From JASLDZ01 sp038226305 (lineage in GTDB: Bacteria > Pseudomonadota > Alphaproteobacteria > Caulobacterales > Caulobacteraceae), in assembly GCA_038226305.1 (NCBI GenBank), contig JBBRQN010000004.1, positions 1 to 64,000 on the forward strand: 64,000 bases of DNA, in the 5' to 3' direction. Below the pieces are notes generated by a model. It was not told the origin of the DNA and made no database searches. It worked only from the letters and a program-made list of their open reading frames with translations. Shown piece by piece: positions 28,943 to 38,017 of the stretch (positions are counted from its first letter, which is position 1; the number at the start of each line of letters is the position of its first letter). The translations under genes and the position numbers were made by a program.

Positions 28943-28963
28943 CCCTCGCCATCCGTCTTCTTT

Positions 28964-28979
28964 CCGCAATCGCTTGCGG
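28964..28979 (-). promoter_or_regulatory. LacI-family-type operator upstream of the six-gene operon
   Basis: Read on the minus strand the site is CCGCAAGCGATTGCGG. It contains GCAA-N-CG-N-TTGC, the usual LacI/GalR-family operator pattern, and is a 6-4-6 inverted repeat. It lies 22 bases before the first start codon of the operon, where a repressor would block transcription. No LacI-type regulator gene is in the window. Confidence 0.5.
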
Positions 28980-28999
28980 CGGGCCGGTCGAGCGGCCCG
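28980..28999 (-). terminator. Hairpin between glutathione peroxidase gene and the six-gene operon
   Basis: CGGGCC (28980-28985) pairs with GGCCCG (28994-28999). It lies downstream of the minus-strand glutathione peroxidase gene and upstream of the operon. No T run follows, so termination is only a suggestion. Confidence 0.3.
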
Positions 29000-29052
29000 T
29001 ATCCACAGGCGTAGCAAAGGCCGGGGCCGACAGCCAGCGACCAGGGACGGTC

Positions 29053-29535
<483 letters not shown>

Positions 29536-29684
29536 ACGGGAGCTCCTTGAGCGAAGGCGATGCGGCCCCGTCGCGCAGGGCGGCACATTTCATTGATTTA
29601 ACTTACCTCGAACGCGCGCCCCGCCTAGCTTCACGGCTGCGCGCCGGTGCCCTTGGGCCGGGTGAGGGAGTCGCAAGCCAGCCC

Positions 29685-30890
29685 ATGTTCGGAGCGTCGC
29701 TCCTCCTCGCCCTGCGCGCCATCCGTCGCCACATCCTGCGTTCGTTCCTGACGGTCCTGGGGATCGTCATCGGCGTGGCGGCTGTGATCACGATGGTGAC
29801 CGTGGGCAACGGCGTCACCGCATCGGTGCAGAGCCAGATCAGCGCGCTCGGCGCCAACACCCTGATGATCGTGCCGGATACCCAAGGCCGTGCAGCTGGC
29901 AGCGCCGCCATCCGTCCCTTCACCGTCGCCGACGTGGACGCCATCAAGGAGCAGGTGGGGGGCGTTCGCGCCGTGGCAGGCCTGCGCCAGACCTCCGTCT
30001 CCGCCCAGTTCGAAGGGGTGAAATGGTCCACCAGCGGGCAGGGCACCAGCAACGTGGGCATCGACGTCCAGGGCCTGGTCGTCGCCTCCGGCCGCGGGTT
30101 CACAGACGCGGAGGAGTCGGCGGGCAAGGCCGTCTGCATCATCGGCGAGACGGTGAAGAAGAACCTGTTCCGCGGGCAGGACCCACTCGGCCGCCAGCTT
30201 CGGATCAACAAGATCTCCTGCCCGGTGATCGGCGTGCTCAAGTCGCGCGGCCAGGGCGGGGGCGGCAATGACCAGGACGACGTGGTGCAGATGCCCCTCC
30301 GGGCCCTGCAGCGTCAGATCATCGGCGATCCCAACATCACCTACATGGTGGTGGGCGCAGACCCCGCCTACGACAACTCCGCCATCTCGGCCGACATCCA
30401 GCGCCTGCTGCGCGAGCGCCGCCACATCGCCTCCGCCGCCGACAGCGACTTTCGGATCATCGACGTGAAGCAGATCGCCGACACCGTGTCCGGCACCCTG
30501 CGCGTCATGACGGGGCTGGTGGCGGCCATCGCATCCATCTCGCTGATCGTGGGCGGCATCGGCATCGTCAACATCATGCTGGTGTCGGTGACCGAGCGCA
30601 CCCGCGAGATCGGCATCCGCCTGGCGATCGGCGCCCTCGCCAGCGAGGTGCGGCTGCAGTTCCTCACCGAGGCGGTGATGCTGTGCTCGCTGGGCGGGGC
30701 AATCGGCATCGTCCTGGCGGTGGGCCTGTCCTACCTCGTCACCAACCTGATCGGGGTGGAGCTGATGATCAGCCCCTACGTCGTCCTGGGCAGCCTGGCG
30801 TTCTCGTCGTTCCTCGGCGTGGTGTTCGGCTACGTCCCCGCCCAGCGCGCCGCCGCCCTGAACCCCATCGAGGCGCTGAGACATGAGTAG
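29685..30890 (+). CDS. MacB-like ABC transporter permease (FtsX/MacB_PCD)
   Basis: 401 residues. One N-terminal helix follows ALRAIRRHILRSFLTVLGIVIG, the classic MacB-permease start. A periplasmic domain of about 220 residues and three C-terminal helices come next, with VTERTREIGIRLAIGA in between. It is the permease half of a MacB-type mechanotransmission transporter whose ATPase is encoded separately three genes on. ATG at 29685 fits the conserved start although the ribosome-binding site is weak. It overlaps the outer-membrane factor gene by 8 bases. Confidence 0.9.
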   Translation: MFGASLLLALRAIRRHILRSFLTVLGIVIGVAAVITMVTVGNGVTASVQSQISALGANTLMIVPDTQGRAAGSAAIRPFTVADVDAIKEQVGGVRAVAGLRQTSVSAQFEGVKWSTSGQGTSNVGIDVQGLVVASGRGFTDAEESAGKAVCIIGETVKKNLFRGQDPLGRQLRINKISCPVIGVLKSRGQGGGGNDQDDVVQMPLRALQRQIIGDPNITYMVVGADPAYDNSAISADIQRLLRERRHIASAADSDFRIIDVKQIADTVSGTLRVMTGLVAAIASISLIVGGIGIVNIMLVSVTERTREIGIRLAIGALASEVRLQFLTEAVMLCSLGGAIGIVLAVGLSYLVTNLIGVELMISPYVVLGSLAFSSFLGVVFGYVPAQRAAALNPIEALRHE

Positions 30891-32355
30891 CCTCAAACGC
30901 CTTGGCTCGGGTGTGGCCTGCGCGGCGCTCCTGACCGGATGTGCCGTCGGCCCGAACTATCGCGCCCCCGCCTCATCCGCGCTGGGCGTTCCTGACGCCT
31001 ACGCCACCGCGCCCGTCACCCCGCCGGTGGAGGACATCTCGCAGTGGTGGCGTAGGTTCGACGATCCGCTCCTCACCGACCTCGTGGCGCGCGCCACCGC
31101 CTCCAACCTCAGCATCGCCGAGTCCCTGGCCCGGCTGGTGCAGGCGCGGGAGGCGCGCATCCAGTCGACGGCCGCGCAGCTGCCCTCGGTCACGGGATCC
31201 GCCGGGGCGACACGCAACTTCTCACGGGGCTCCTCCAGCCTCGTGGTCGGGTCTGGTTCATCGGCCAGCGGCGGGACCGTGATCACCACCTCCGGCTCTA
31301 ACTCCACCCAGCTGTCGCTGGGGCTCGACGCCTCCTGGCAGACCGACATCTTCGGCGGTCTGCGCCGCACGGTGGAGGCTTCACGCGCCGCGGAGGCGGC
31401 CTCCGGCTTCGACCTCGAGGATGTGCGCACCTCCGTCGCGGGCGAGGTGGCGACCAACTACCTGAACGCCCGCCTCGCGCAGGCCCGGCTCGGCATCGCC
31501 CGCGACACGCTGAGGACGCAGGACGACAACCTGCAGATCGCGGGCTGGCGCGTGCAGGCCGGGCTCGTCTCGTCGCTCGACGTGGAGCAGGCACGGGTGC
31601 AGCGGGCGCAGACCGCCGCCTCGATCCCGCTCCTGCAGACGAGCTTCGTCAACGCGGTGAACCGGCTGGGCATCCTCACCGGGCAGGCCCCCGGCGCCTT
31701 GCGGAGCGCGATGGCGACGACGGCGCCCATCCCCAAGGGGCCGGACACCATCGCCGTCGGCATCCCGGCCGACACCCTTCGCAACCGGCCCGACGTGCGA
31801 AGCGCCGAACGCCAGCTCGCCGCCGCCACCGCCCGCATCGGTATCGCCAAGGCCCAGCTCTACCCGGCGCTGGCGATCACCGGGAACATGAACACCGCCG
31901 CGGCCGCGGTGGGCGATCTGGGCAACCTCGTCACCGGTGCGCTCTTCGCAGGGATCACCCAGACGATCTTCGACGCCGGCCGCAACCGCTCCAACGTCCG
32001 CTCCGCGCGGGCCGGCGCCGACCTCGCCTTCGCCACCTACAAACGCACCGTGCTGAGCGGGCTGGAGGAGGTGGAGAACGCCATCCAGGCCATCGAGTCC
32101 GCCCGTGCCCGACAGGTCGAGCTCGCCGTGGCGCTTGACGCCGCCACCAACGCCGCCACCTACGCCCGCAGCCAGTATCAGGCCGGCCTGACCGACTTCC
32201 TCACCCTCCTGCAGAGCGAGCAGTCCCTCCTGTCGGCGCGTGACGCCCTGGCGTCGGCCTACGCCGATCAGTCCCTCGCCCTCGTGCGCCTTTACCTGGC
32301 GCTGGGCGGCGGCTGGACGCCTGAAGCGCTCCCCTCCACCGGGCCGAACCGATGA
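30883..32355 (+). CDS. Outer-membrane efflux lipoprotein (NodT/OprM, TolC-like)
   Basis: 490 residues. Lipoprotein signal with lipobox LTGC (Cys20), then VGPNYRAP, the usual start of NodT-family factors. Two outer-membrane efflux repeats with long alternating coiled-coil helices are visible (for example RLVQAREARIQSTAAQLPSV). It forms the outer-membrane channel of the tripartite ABC pump. Its 3' end overlaps the adaptor gene by 4 bases. Confidence 0.92.
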   Translation: MSSLKRLGSGVACAALLTGCAVGPNYRAPASSALGVPDAYATAPVTPPVEDISQWWRRFDDPLLTDLVARATASNLSIAESLARLVQAREARIQSTAAQLPSVTGSAGATRNFSRGSSSLVVGSGSSASGGTVITTSGSNSTQLSLGLDASWQTDIFGGLRRTVEASRAAEAASGFDLEDVRTSVAGEVATNYLNARLAQARLGIARDTLRTQDDNLQIAGWRVQAGLVSSLDVEQARVQRAQTAASIPLLQTSFVNAVNRLGILTGQAPGALRSAMATTAPIPKGPDTIAVGIPADTLRNRPDVRSAERQLAAATARIGIAKAQLYPALAITGNMNTAAAAVGDLGNLVTGALFAGITQTIFDAGRNRSNVRSARAGADLAFATYKRTVLSGLEEVENAIQAIESARARQVELAVALDAATNAATYARSQYQAGLTDFLTLLQSEQSLLSARDALASAYADQSLALVRLYLALGGGWTPEALPSTGPNR

Positions 32356-33652
32356 CCGACACGACGCAGATGGACGCCTTCCTGGGCAAGAAGCCCGTTC
32401 CCGCCTGGCGTCGGTTCGCCAAGTGGATCGGCATCGGCGTCGGGGTGATCCTAGTGCTGTTTCTGCTGTCTCAATGCTTCAAGGGGCCGCCGCCTACGCA
32501 ATATGCCACGGCGGCTGTGGAGAGGGGCGACCTCACCGTCACCATCACCGCCACCGGCAACCTCGCCCCCACCAAGCAGGTGAACGTGGGCTCCGAAGTG
32601 TCTGGGCTGGTGGAGAACGTCTACGTCACCAACAACGACCGGGTGACCAAGGGCCAGCCCCTGGCTCAGCTCGACCTGTCGCGCCTGCGCGACTCGCTGC
32701 TGCAGAGCCAGGCCTCGCTCCAGGCCGCTCAGGCCACCGTGCTTCAGGGCGAGGCGACCGTGGAGCAGACCCGCGCCAACCTCGCCCGGCAGGAGACGGT
32801 GTTCAAACTCTCCGGCGGCAAGGTGCCCTCGCAGACCGAACTTTCCACGGCCCGCGCCGATCTGGCCCGGGCCTTGGCCAACGTGGCGCAGACCAAGGCG
32901 CAGGTGGCGCAGGCGCGAGCGCAGGTTTCCACCAACCAGACCAACCTTTCCAAGGGCACGATCTACGCTCCCGTCACCGGCGTCGTGCTGTCGCGGCAGG
33001 TGGAGCCCGGGCAGACGGTGGCCGCCTCGTTCAACGTGGCGACCCTGTTCACCATCGCCGAAGACCTTTCCAACATGAAGCTGGAGGTGAAGGTGGACGA
33101 GGCCGACGTGGGCGAGCTGCACGCCGGCGCCCCGGCCAGCTTCACGGTCGACGCCTATCCGGGAAAGACCTTCCCCGCCGACGTCACGCGGGTGGATCTC
33201 GGGGCCAACGCCACGCCCTCGGTGAACAGCGCGGGCACCACGGCCACGTCCACGAGCTCGGTCGTCGCCTACACGGCGGTGCTGTCGGTGGCGAACCCGC
33301 AGCAGCTTCTGAAGCCGGGCATGACGGCCACCGCCTCGATCATCACCGCGCAGACCAAGGGCGAGCTTCTGGCCCCGAACGCCGCCCTGCGGTTCGAGCC
33401 GCCGGTCGCGCCGCTGAAGGGCCTGCGCATCGGCAACGGCCCCCCGGGTTCCGGGCCGACCAAGCCCAAGGTGGCGGGGGCGGGCAGGGGCGCGCACCGG
33501 CTGCTCTACGTCGTGGGCGCAGACAACAAGCCCAAGGCCATCGATGTGGTCATCGGCGACACCGACGGCAGCCGCACATCGGTGTCCGGCCCGGATGTGA
33601 AGCCGGGGATGAAAGTCATCACCGGCACCCTCGCCAAGGGCACCGGCAAGCC

Positions 33653-33656
<4 letters not shown>
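32352..33656 (+). CDS. MacA-like periplasmic adaptor (membrane fusion protein)
   Basis: 434 residues. One membrane helix (about residues 24-42) is followed by the barrel-sandwich start TATGNLAPTKQVNVGSEVSG. A long alpha hairpin with coiled-coil character (about residues 100-200) and a second lipoyl half containing GTIYAPVTGVVLSRQVEPGQ come next. It links the inner-membrane permease to the outer-membrane channel. It overlaps its neighbours on both sides by 4 bases (ATGA). Confidence 0.92.
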
Positions 33657-34350
<694 letters not shown>

Positions 34351-34354
<4 letters not shown>

Positions 34355-35733
34355 CCCTCAAGACCGTGCTGATCGCTCTCGGCGCCCTGATCTGCGTCGC
34401 GCTCGGGGCGGCGTATGTGGTCGTGGCGGGGAACCTGAGGGCGGGCACGGCTGGGGTCGGAACGGCGCTCGGCGCGCAGATCGGCTGCGCCGACGTGTTC
34501 CTCATGCACCGCGACGTGAAGGATGCGGAGAAGAACGACCTGCACTCTCTGTCTCCCGCTGCCGGCATCATCAGCCTGAAGGCCGACATGCAGGCGCAGA
34601 CGGTCACCGCCACCCTGCCGCTGGTGCTGTCTCGCACCGCCCAGTATCGCCCAGGCGCGGGCTGCACACTGCGCAACGACGGCGCGGCTCTCGCCCCGGT
34701 CGCCGCATCGACGCCGGTGGCGGCCGGGCCGGACTTCCCCGCAGCGCCCGATGCCACCGTGCAGGCCGCCGTCGACGGGGTGTTCGCCGCCACGAACGCC
34801 GGCGGCTATCCCGATACGCGCGCGATCCTGGTGGTGCAGGAGGGGCGCATCATCGCCGAGCGCTATGCGCCGGGCTTCACCGCCCAGACGCCCATGCTCG
34901 GCTGGTCCATGACCAAGAGCGTCACGAGCGCCCTGATCGGCGTCCTGGTGCGACAGGGAAAACTCAGCCTCGACGCGCCTGCGCCCGTGCCGGAGTGGAA
35001 GGCCCCCGGCGATCCCCGAGGTGCCATTACCCTGCGCCAGCTTCTCACCATGTCGAGCGGGCTGAAGTTCGTGGAGGACTATGTGGCGGGGTCGAACTCG
35101 TCGCAGATGCTGTTCCACGAGGCCGACATGGGGCGATACGCTGCCAGCCTCCCCTTGGCCCATCCGCCGGGAACGGTCTGGTCGTACTCCTCCGGCACCG
35201 CCAACATCGTGGCGCGGATCGTGCGCTCCACGGTGGGTGGCACCCATGCCGACTTCGCCCGCTTCGCCCGGGACGAGCTCGTCGGGCCTCTGGGCCTCTC
35301 TTCGATGACCATCGAGCCGGACGAGAGCGGCACGCCGGTCGGAAGCTCCTATGGCTACGCCACGGCGAGGGACTGGGCGCGGTTCGGCTCGCTGTATCTG
35401 AACGGCGGCATGGCGGGCGACCGCCGCGTGCTCGACCAGAGCTGGATCGACTTCACCCGCACCCCCACGCCCGCCGCGCGCGTGCCGCTCTACGGCGCCA
35501 TGTTCTGGTTGAACGGCGGGGCGGAGACCGGCGCATTTGCGCGGGAGAACCCTCACCTGCCGAACGAGATGTATTGGGCCGATGGGCACAATGGGCAGTT
35601 CGTGGCCGTCCTGCCCTCACGCAAGCTCGTCATCGTCCGGCTCGGCTGGACGCCGGAGGGCAAGCACTTCGACCTCGACCGCCATTTCGCCGCCATCGTA
35701 AAGGCCCTTCCGGTGCCCGGCCGAGGCATTTGA
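34351..35733 (+). CDS. Serine hydrolase of the beta-lactamase class C / EstB fold, exported
   Basis: 460 residues. An N-terminal hydrophobic signal or anchor (about residues 4-28) and a region of roughly 100 residues without known features precede the beta-lactamase-fold domain. The catalytic SxxK is SMTK in GWSMTKS, the second motif is YSS in WSYSSGT, and HNG near the end takes the KTG/HxG place. Such proteins are esterases, amidases or D-amino-acid peptidases; the substrate is unknown. It is coupled to the ABC pump operon by an ATGA overlap, which suggests its substrate is linked to the pump. Confidence 0.85.
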
Positions 35734-35745
35734 GACGCTCATTTC

Positions 35746-35821
35746 GCAGGGATGGCCGACAGGACTTTACAAGTCGCCACGCTTCACGAAACAGAACAGC
35801 CAAGCTTGCTGGGATCCCTGC
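35746..35821. repeat. Inverted repeat in the gap before the HTH/ParA pair
   Basis: GCAGGGAT (35746-35753) is repeated inverted as ATCCCTGC (35814-35821), 60 bases apart, in the comparatively AT-rich gap 35734-35898. It may be two half-sites for a regulator or the ends of a folded leader; nothing further identifies it. Confidence 0.25.
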
Positions 35822-35898
35822 CGCGCGAGTGACACCGAAAACTCGACGCCTCGCACCCCTTGAGGGTCGCCCTTTTCCAGCGAGTGTGATCAGGCGCG

Positions 35899-36822
35899 AT
35901 GCCAGGCCCGCTTCCGACCCGCCTGATCGTGAGGAGCCTCACGGGCCTCGCGCTGGGCGTCGCGCAGCTCCTGCTGCCGCAGCACGACGGCGACGTCACG
36001 GAGCTGTTCATCTTCATCGCCATCCGCAGCGCCAGCCGGGCGGCGGGCGATCCCGAGGCTTGGGCGCCGTCGGCACCCGCCCGCAGCGTCAGTGTCAGCG
36101 CCCTGGCTCACTCGCTTGGCGTCCCCGTTGAAACCACCCGGCGCCGCGTAGGCAAATTGATCGACAAGGGTTTCGCGATCCGCACCGGATCGGGGGTCTG
36201 CGTCTCACCAGCCTACGAGGCATCGGCTCAGGCCGAAGCGACGCTCAACGCGCTCGTCTCCGAGCTGGACGCGACGCTGCTGAGCCTGGCGCACGCCGGC
36301 CTCGACCTTGCCGCCCTGGCCGGAGTGAAGCCTGCAGACGAAGCCGTCGGCTACGGTGCGGAGCCCGCCCCGCCGCCTCCCGCCCTCACCGGAGGGATCG
36401 CGATGGCGTTCTGCCTGCGGGGCCTGGAACAGTGGGCGGGCGTGTTCGGCGACCTTACGCGGGGCCTGGTCTGGTGCGCGTTCGTGCATGAAAACACTAA
36501 GGCGCTGCATGCCTCCAACGAACTGTCGTGGGCGTACGGGCATCATGACACACCGCCGCCAGACTCCCTGCGCACCCCTGTGAGCATACGCGAGGTGGCC
36601 GCGCTCTATTTCGTGCCTTACGAAACCGCCCGGCGGCACGTTAACGCGCTCATGGAGGCCGATGCGATGGAGCGGGTGGATGGGCGTGGCCTGATCGTTC
36701 CCGCCCGGGCGCTCACCCCGGACCGCCTCGGTGCGGCGCACCCCGTCATCCTCAGCGCCTTCCTGCAGATGCTGGCGGCCCTGTCTCGCGCCGGGTTCGC
36801 GATTCCGAAGGTGCCGGCGTGA
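35899..36822 (+). CDS. Unrecognised putative regulator with a duplicated winged-HTH module
   Basis: 307 residues that I do not recognise as a named family. Two halves resemble each other: residues 33-136 and 190-300. Each has a helical lead-in, then an HTH-like stretch (VSVSALAHSLGVPVETTRRR at 63-82; VSIREVAALYFVPYETARRH at 228-247), then a short wing (GSGVCV; GRGLIV) and a helical tail. A Pro-rich linker joins them. The N-terminal 30 residues are mildly hydrophobic. It is probably a DNA-binding protein. Its stop overlaps the GTG of the downstream ParA gene, so the pair is likely made together. Confidence 0.7.
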   Translation: MPGPLPTRLIVRSLTGLALGVAQLLLPQHDGDVTELFIFIAIRSASRAAGDPEAWAPSAPARSVSVSALAHSLGVPVETTRRRVGKLIDKGFAIRTGSGVCVSPAYEASAQAEATLNALVSELDATLLSLAHAGLDLAALAGVKPADEAVGYGAEPAPPPPALTGGIAMAFCLRGLEQWAGVFGDLTRGLVWCAFVHENTKALHASNELSWAYGHHDTPPPDSLRTPVSIREVAALYFVPYETARRHVNALMEADAMERVDGRGLIVPARALTPDRLGAAHPVILSAFLQMLAALSRAGFAIPKVPA

Positions 36823-37487
36823 GGACCATCGCCGTCGTCAGCCGCAAGGGAGGATCTGGCAAGACCACCGTCGCGGTGCAGCTGGCCGTGGGCCTCTGGC
36901 TGCGGGGACATTCCACGCTCCTCACCGACACCGACCCGCAGCAGTCGTCGGTCGAGGTGCTCAAGAACCGGATGGGGCAGGGGCCCAGGATCGCCACCGG
37001 CTCCGCCTCCGATCTCGTCGCACTCCAGGCCGCCGCCGTGCGCGATGGGCTGGATGCGCTGATCATCGACACCCCCGCCGTCGTAGAGGAGGAGACAGCC
37101 CAGGCCATCGTGCTGGCCGACCTCGCCGTCATGGTGCTGCGGCCCACGTTCCTGGATCTGGCCGCTGCTGTGAACACCAGCCGGCTGATCCGGCAGCTGC
37201 GCAAGCCGGGGCTGCTGATCCTGAACCAGGCGCCCGTCGCCCGCGGATCCGTGGAGCCGCCCGCGGTGAAGCGTACGCTGGAGGCCCTGCAGCTTCTGCG
37301 CCTGCCCGTGGCTCCGGCCATCCTGCGGTCGCGTTCGATCTACCAGACGGCGATGGAGCACGGGCGCTCCGCCGAGGAACTGGATGCAGACGGCCCCGCC
37401 GGGCGCGAGACGGCGCAGATGTGCGACTTCCTGCAGCGCTTTACGTTCGGGGCCGCGCGGGCGCAAAGCGGTGCGGCGCAGGGCTGA
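36819..37487 (+). CDS. ParA/MinD-superfamily ATPase, orphan (no ParB nearby)
   Basis: 222 residues. The deviant Walker A motif RKGGSGKTT (residues 9-17) with its signature Lys10, the switch region LLTDTDPQQSS and LIIDTPAV are intact, so ATP-dependent dimerisation is expected. It is short, like small ParA-like proteins that position cargo other than chromosomes. The GTG start overlaps the upstream HTH gene stop. No parB, parS-like repeat array or plasmid genes are seen, so a role with the HTH protein is more likely than classical partition. Confidence 0.85.
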   Translation: MRTIAVVSRKGGSGKTTVAVQLAVGLWLRGHSTLLTDTDPQQSSVEVLKNRMGQGPRIATGSASDLVALQAAAVRDGLDALIIDTPAVVEEETAQAIVLADLAVMVLRPTFLDLAAAVNTSRLIRQLRKPGLLILNQAPVARGSVEPPAVKRTLEALQLLRLPVAPAILRSRSIYQTAMEHGRSAEELDADGPAGRETAQMCDFLQRFTFGAARAQSGAAQG

Positions 37488-37544
37488 GGTCCGCACCGGC
37501 GGCCTCCGCACCCTCTGGATTTGCTCGCCTGAAGGAGCCTTCGA

Positions 37545-37898
37545 ATGCTGCCTGTCGTTCTCGCCGCCATGCTTGCGACGCTGCCCCTGCCCAAGGGCGT
37601 GAAGACGGTAGACGGCGCCCTGGTCACCGCCAGCGGCGCGCAGCTCTATGTCTTCAAGAACGACACGATGGTGGGCATGTCGCATTGCTCGGGCGACTGC
37701 GCCAAGGCCTGGCCGCCGCTCGTCGCCCCGGCCCACGCCAAGTCCGTGAAGGACTGGACCAAGGTTGATCGCGGCGATGGCGTGCAGCAGTGGGCCCTTC
37801 AGGATCACCCGCTCTATACCGCCAGCAAGACCGGTGAAGACCTGAAGCAGGCCCTCGAAGGCGGCCTGTGGCTGCCCGCCCGCGTGGGCTCCCGCTGA
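37545..37898 (+). CDS. COG4315 family secreted repeat protein (pfam03640-like)
   Basis: 117 residues. A short hydrophobic N-terminus (MLPVVLAAMLATLP) may be a signal peptide. The rest shows two family repeats: LYVFKNDTMVGMSHCSGDCA-type followed by WPPLVAP, and HPLYTASKTGEDLK with GLW. The Y-x-F and C-x3-C elements are typical of this uncharacterised lipoprotein-like family. It follows the ParA gene by 57 bases and could be read from the same transcript, though a functional link is not evident. Confidence 0.75.
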   Translation: MLPVVLAAMLATLPLPKGVKTVDGALVTASGAQLYVFKNDTMVGMSHCSGDCAKAWPPLVAPAHAKSVKDWTKVDRGDGVQQWALQDHPLYTASKTGEDLKQALEGGLWLPARVGSR

Positions 37899-38017
37899 CG
37901 CCTCGGCCGCCCTGCCACCGCCGCCCAACCTGACCCGCGAAGAGGACTCGACAAGCCCCGGAACGTGAGGCTATTTCATAACACATTGCTTTGGGCGAGA
38001 GAGCGGGAACAGCTGTG

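Noticed and set aside
32240..33652. An extended ABC ATPase reaching back across the adaptor gene
   Set aside because: The upstream part is the adaptor gene in another frame. The ATPase domain begins right after the ATG at 33653, which overlaps the adaptor stop.
36819..37487. Plasmid or chromosome partition locus based on ParA
   Set aside because: No ParB, no parS-like repeats, no replication genes, and base composition like the neighbours. It is called an orphan ParA instead.
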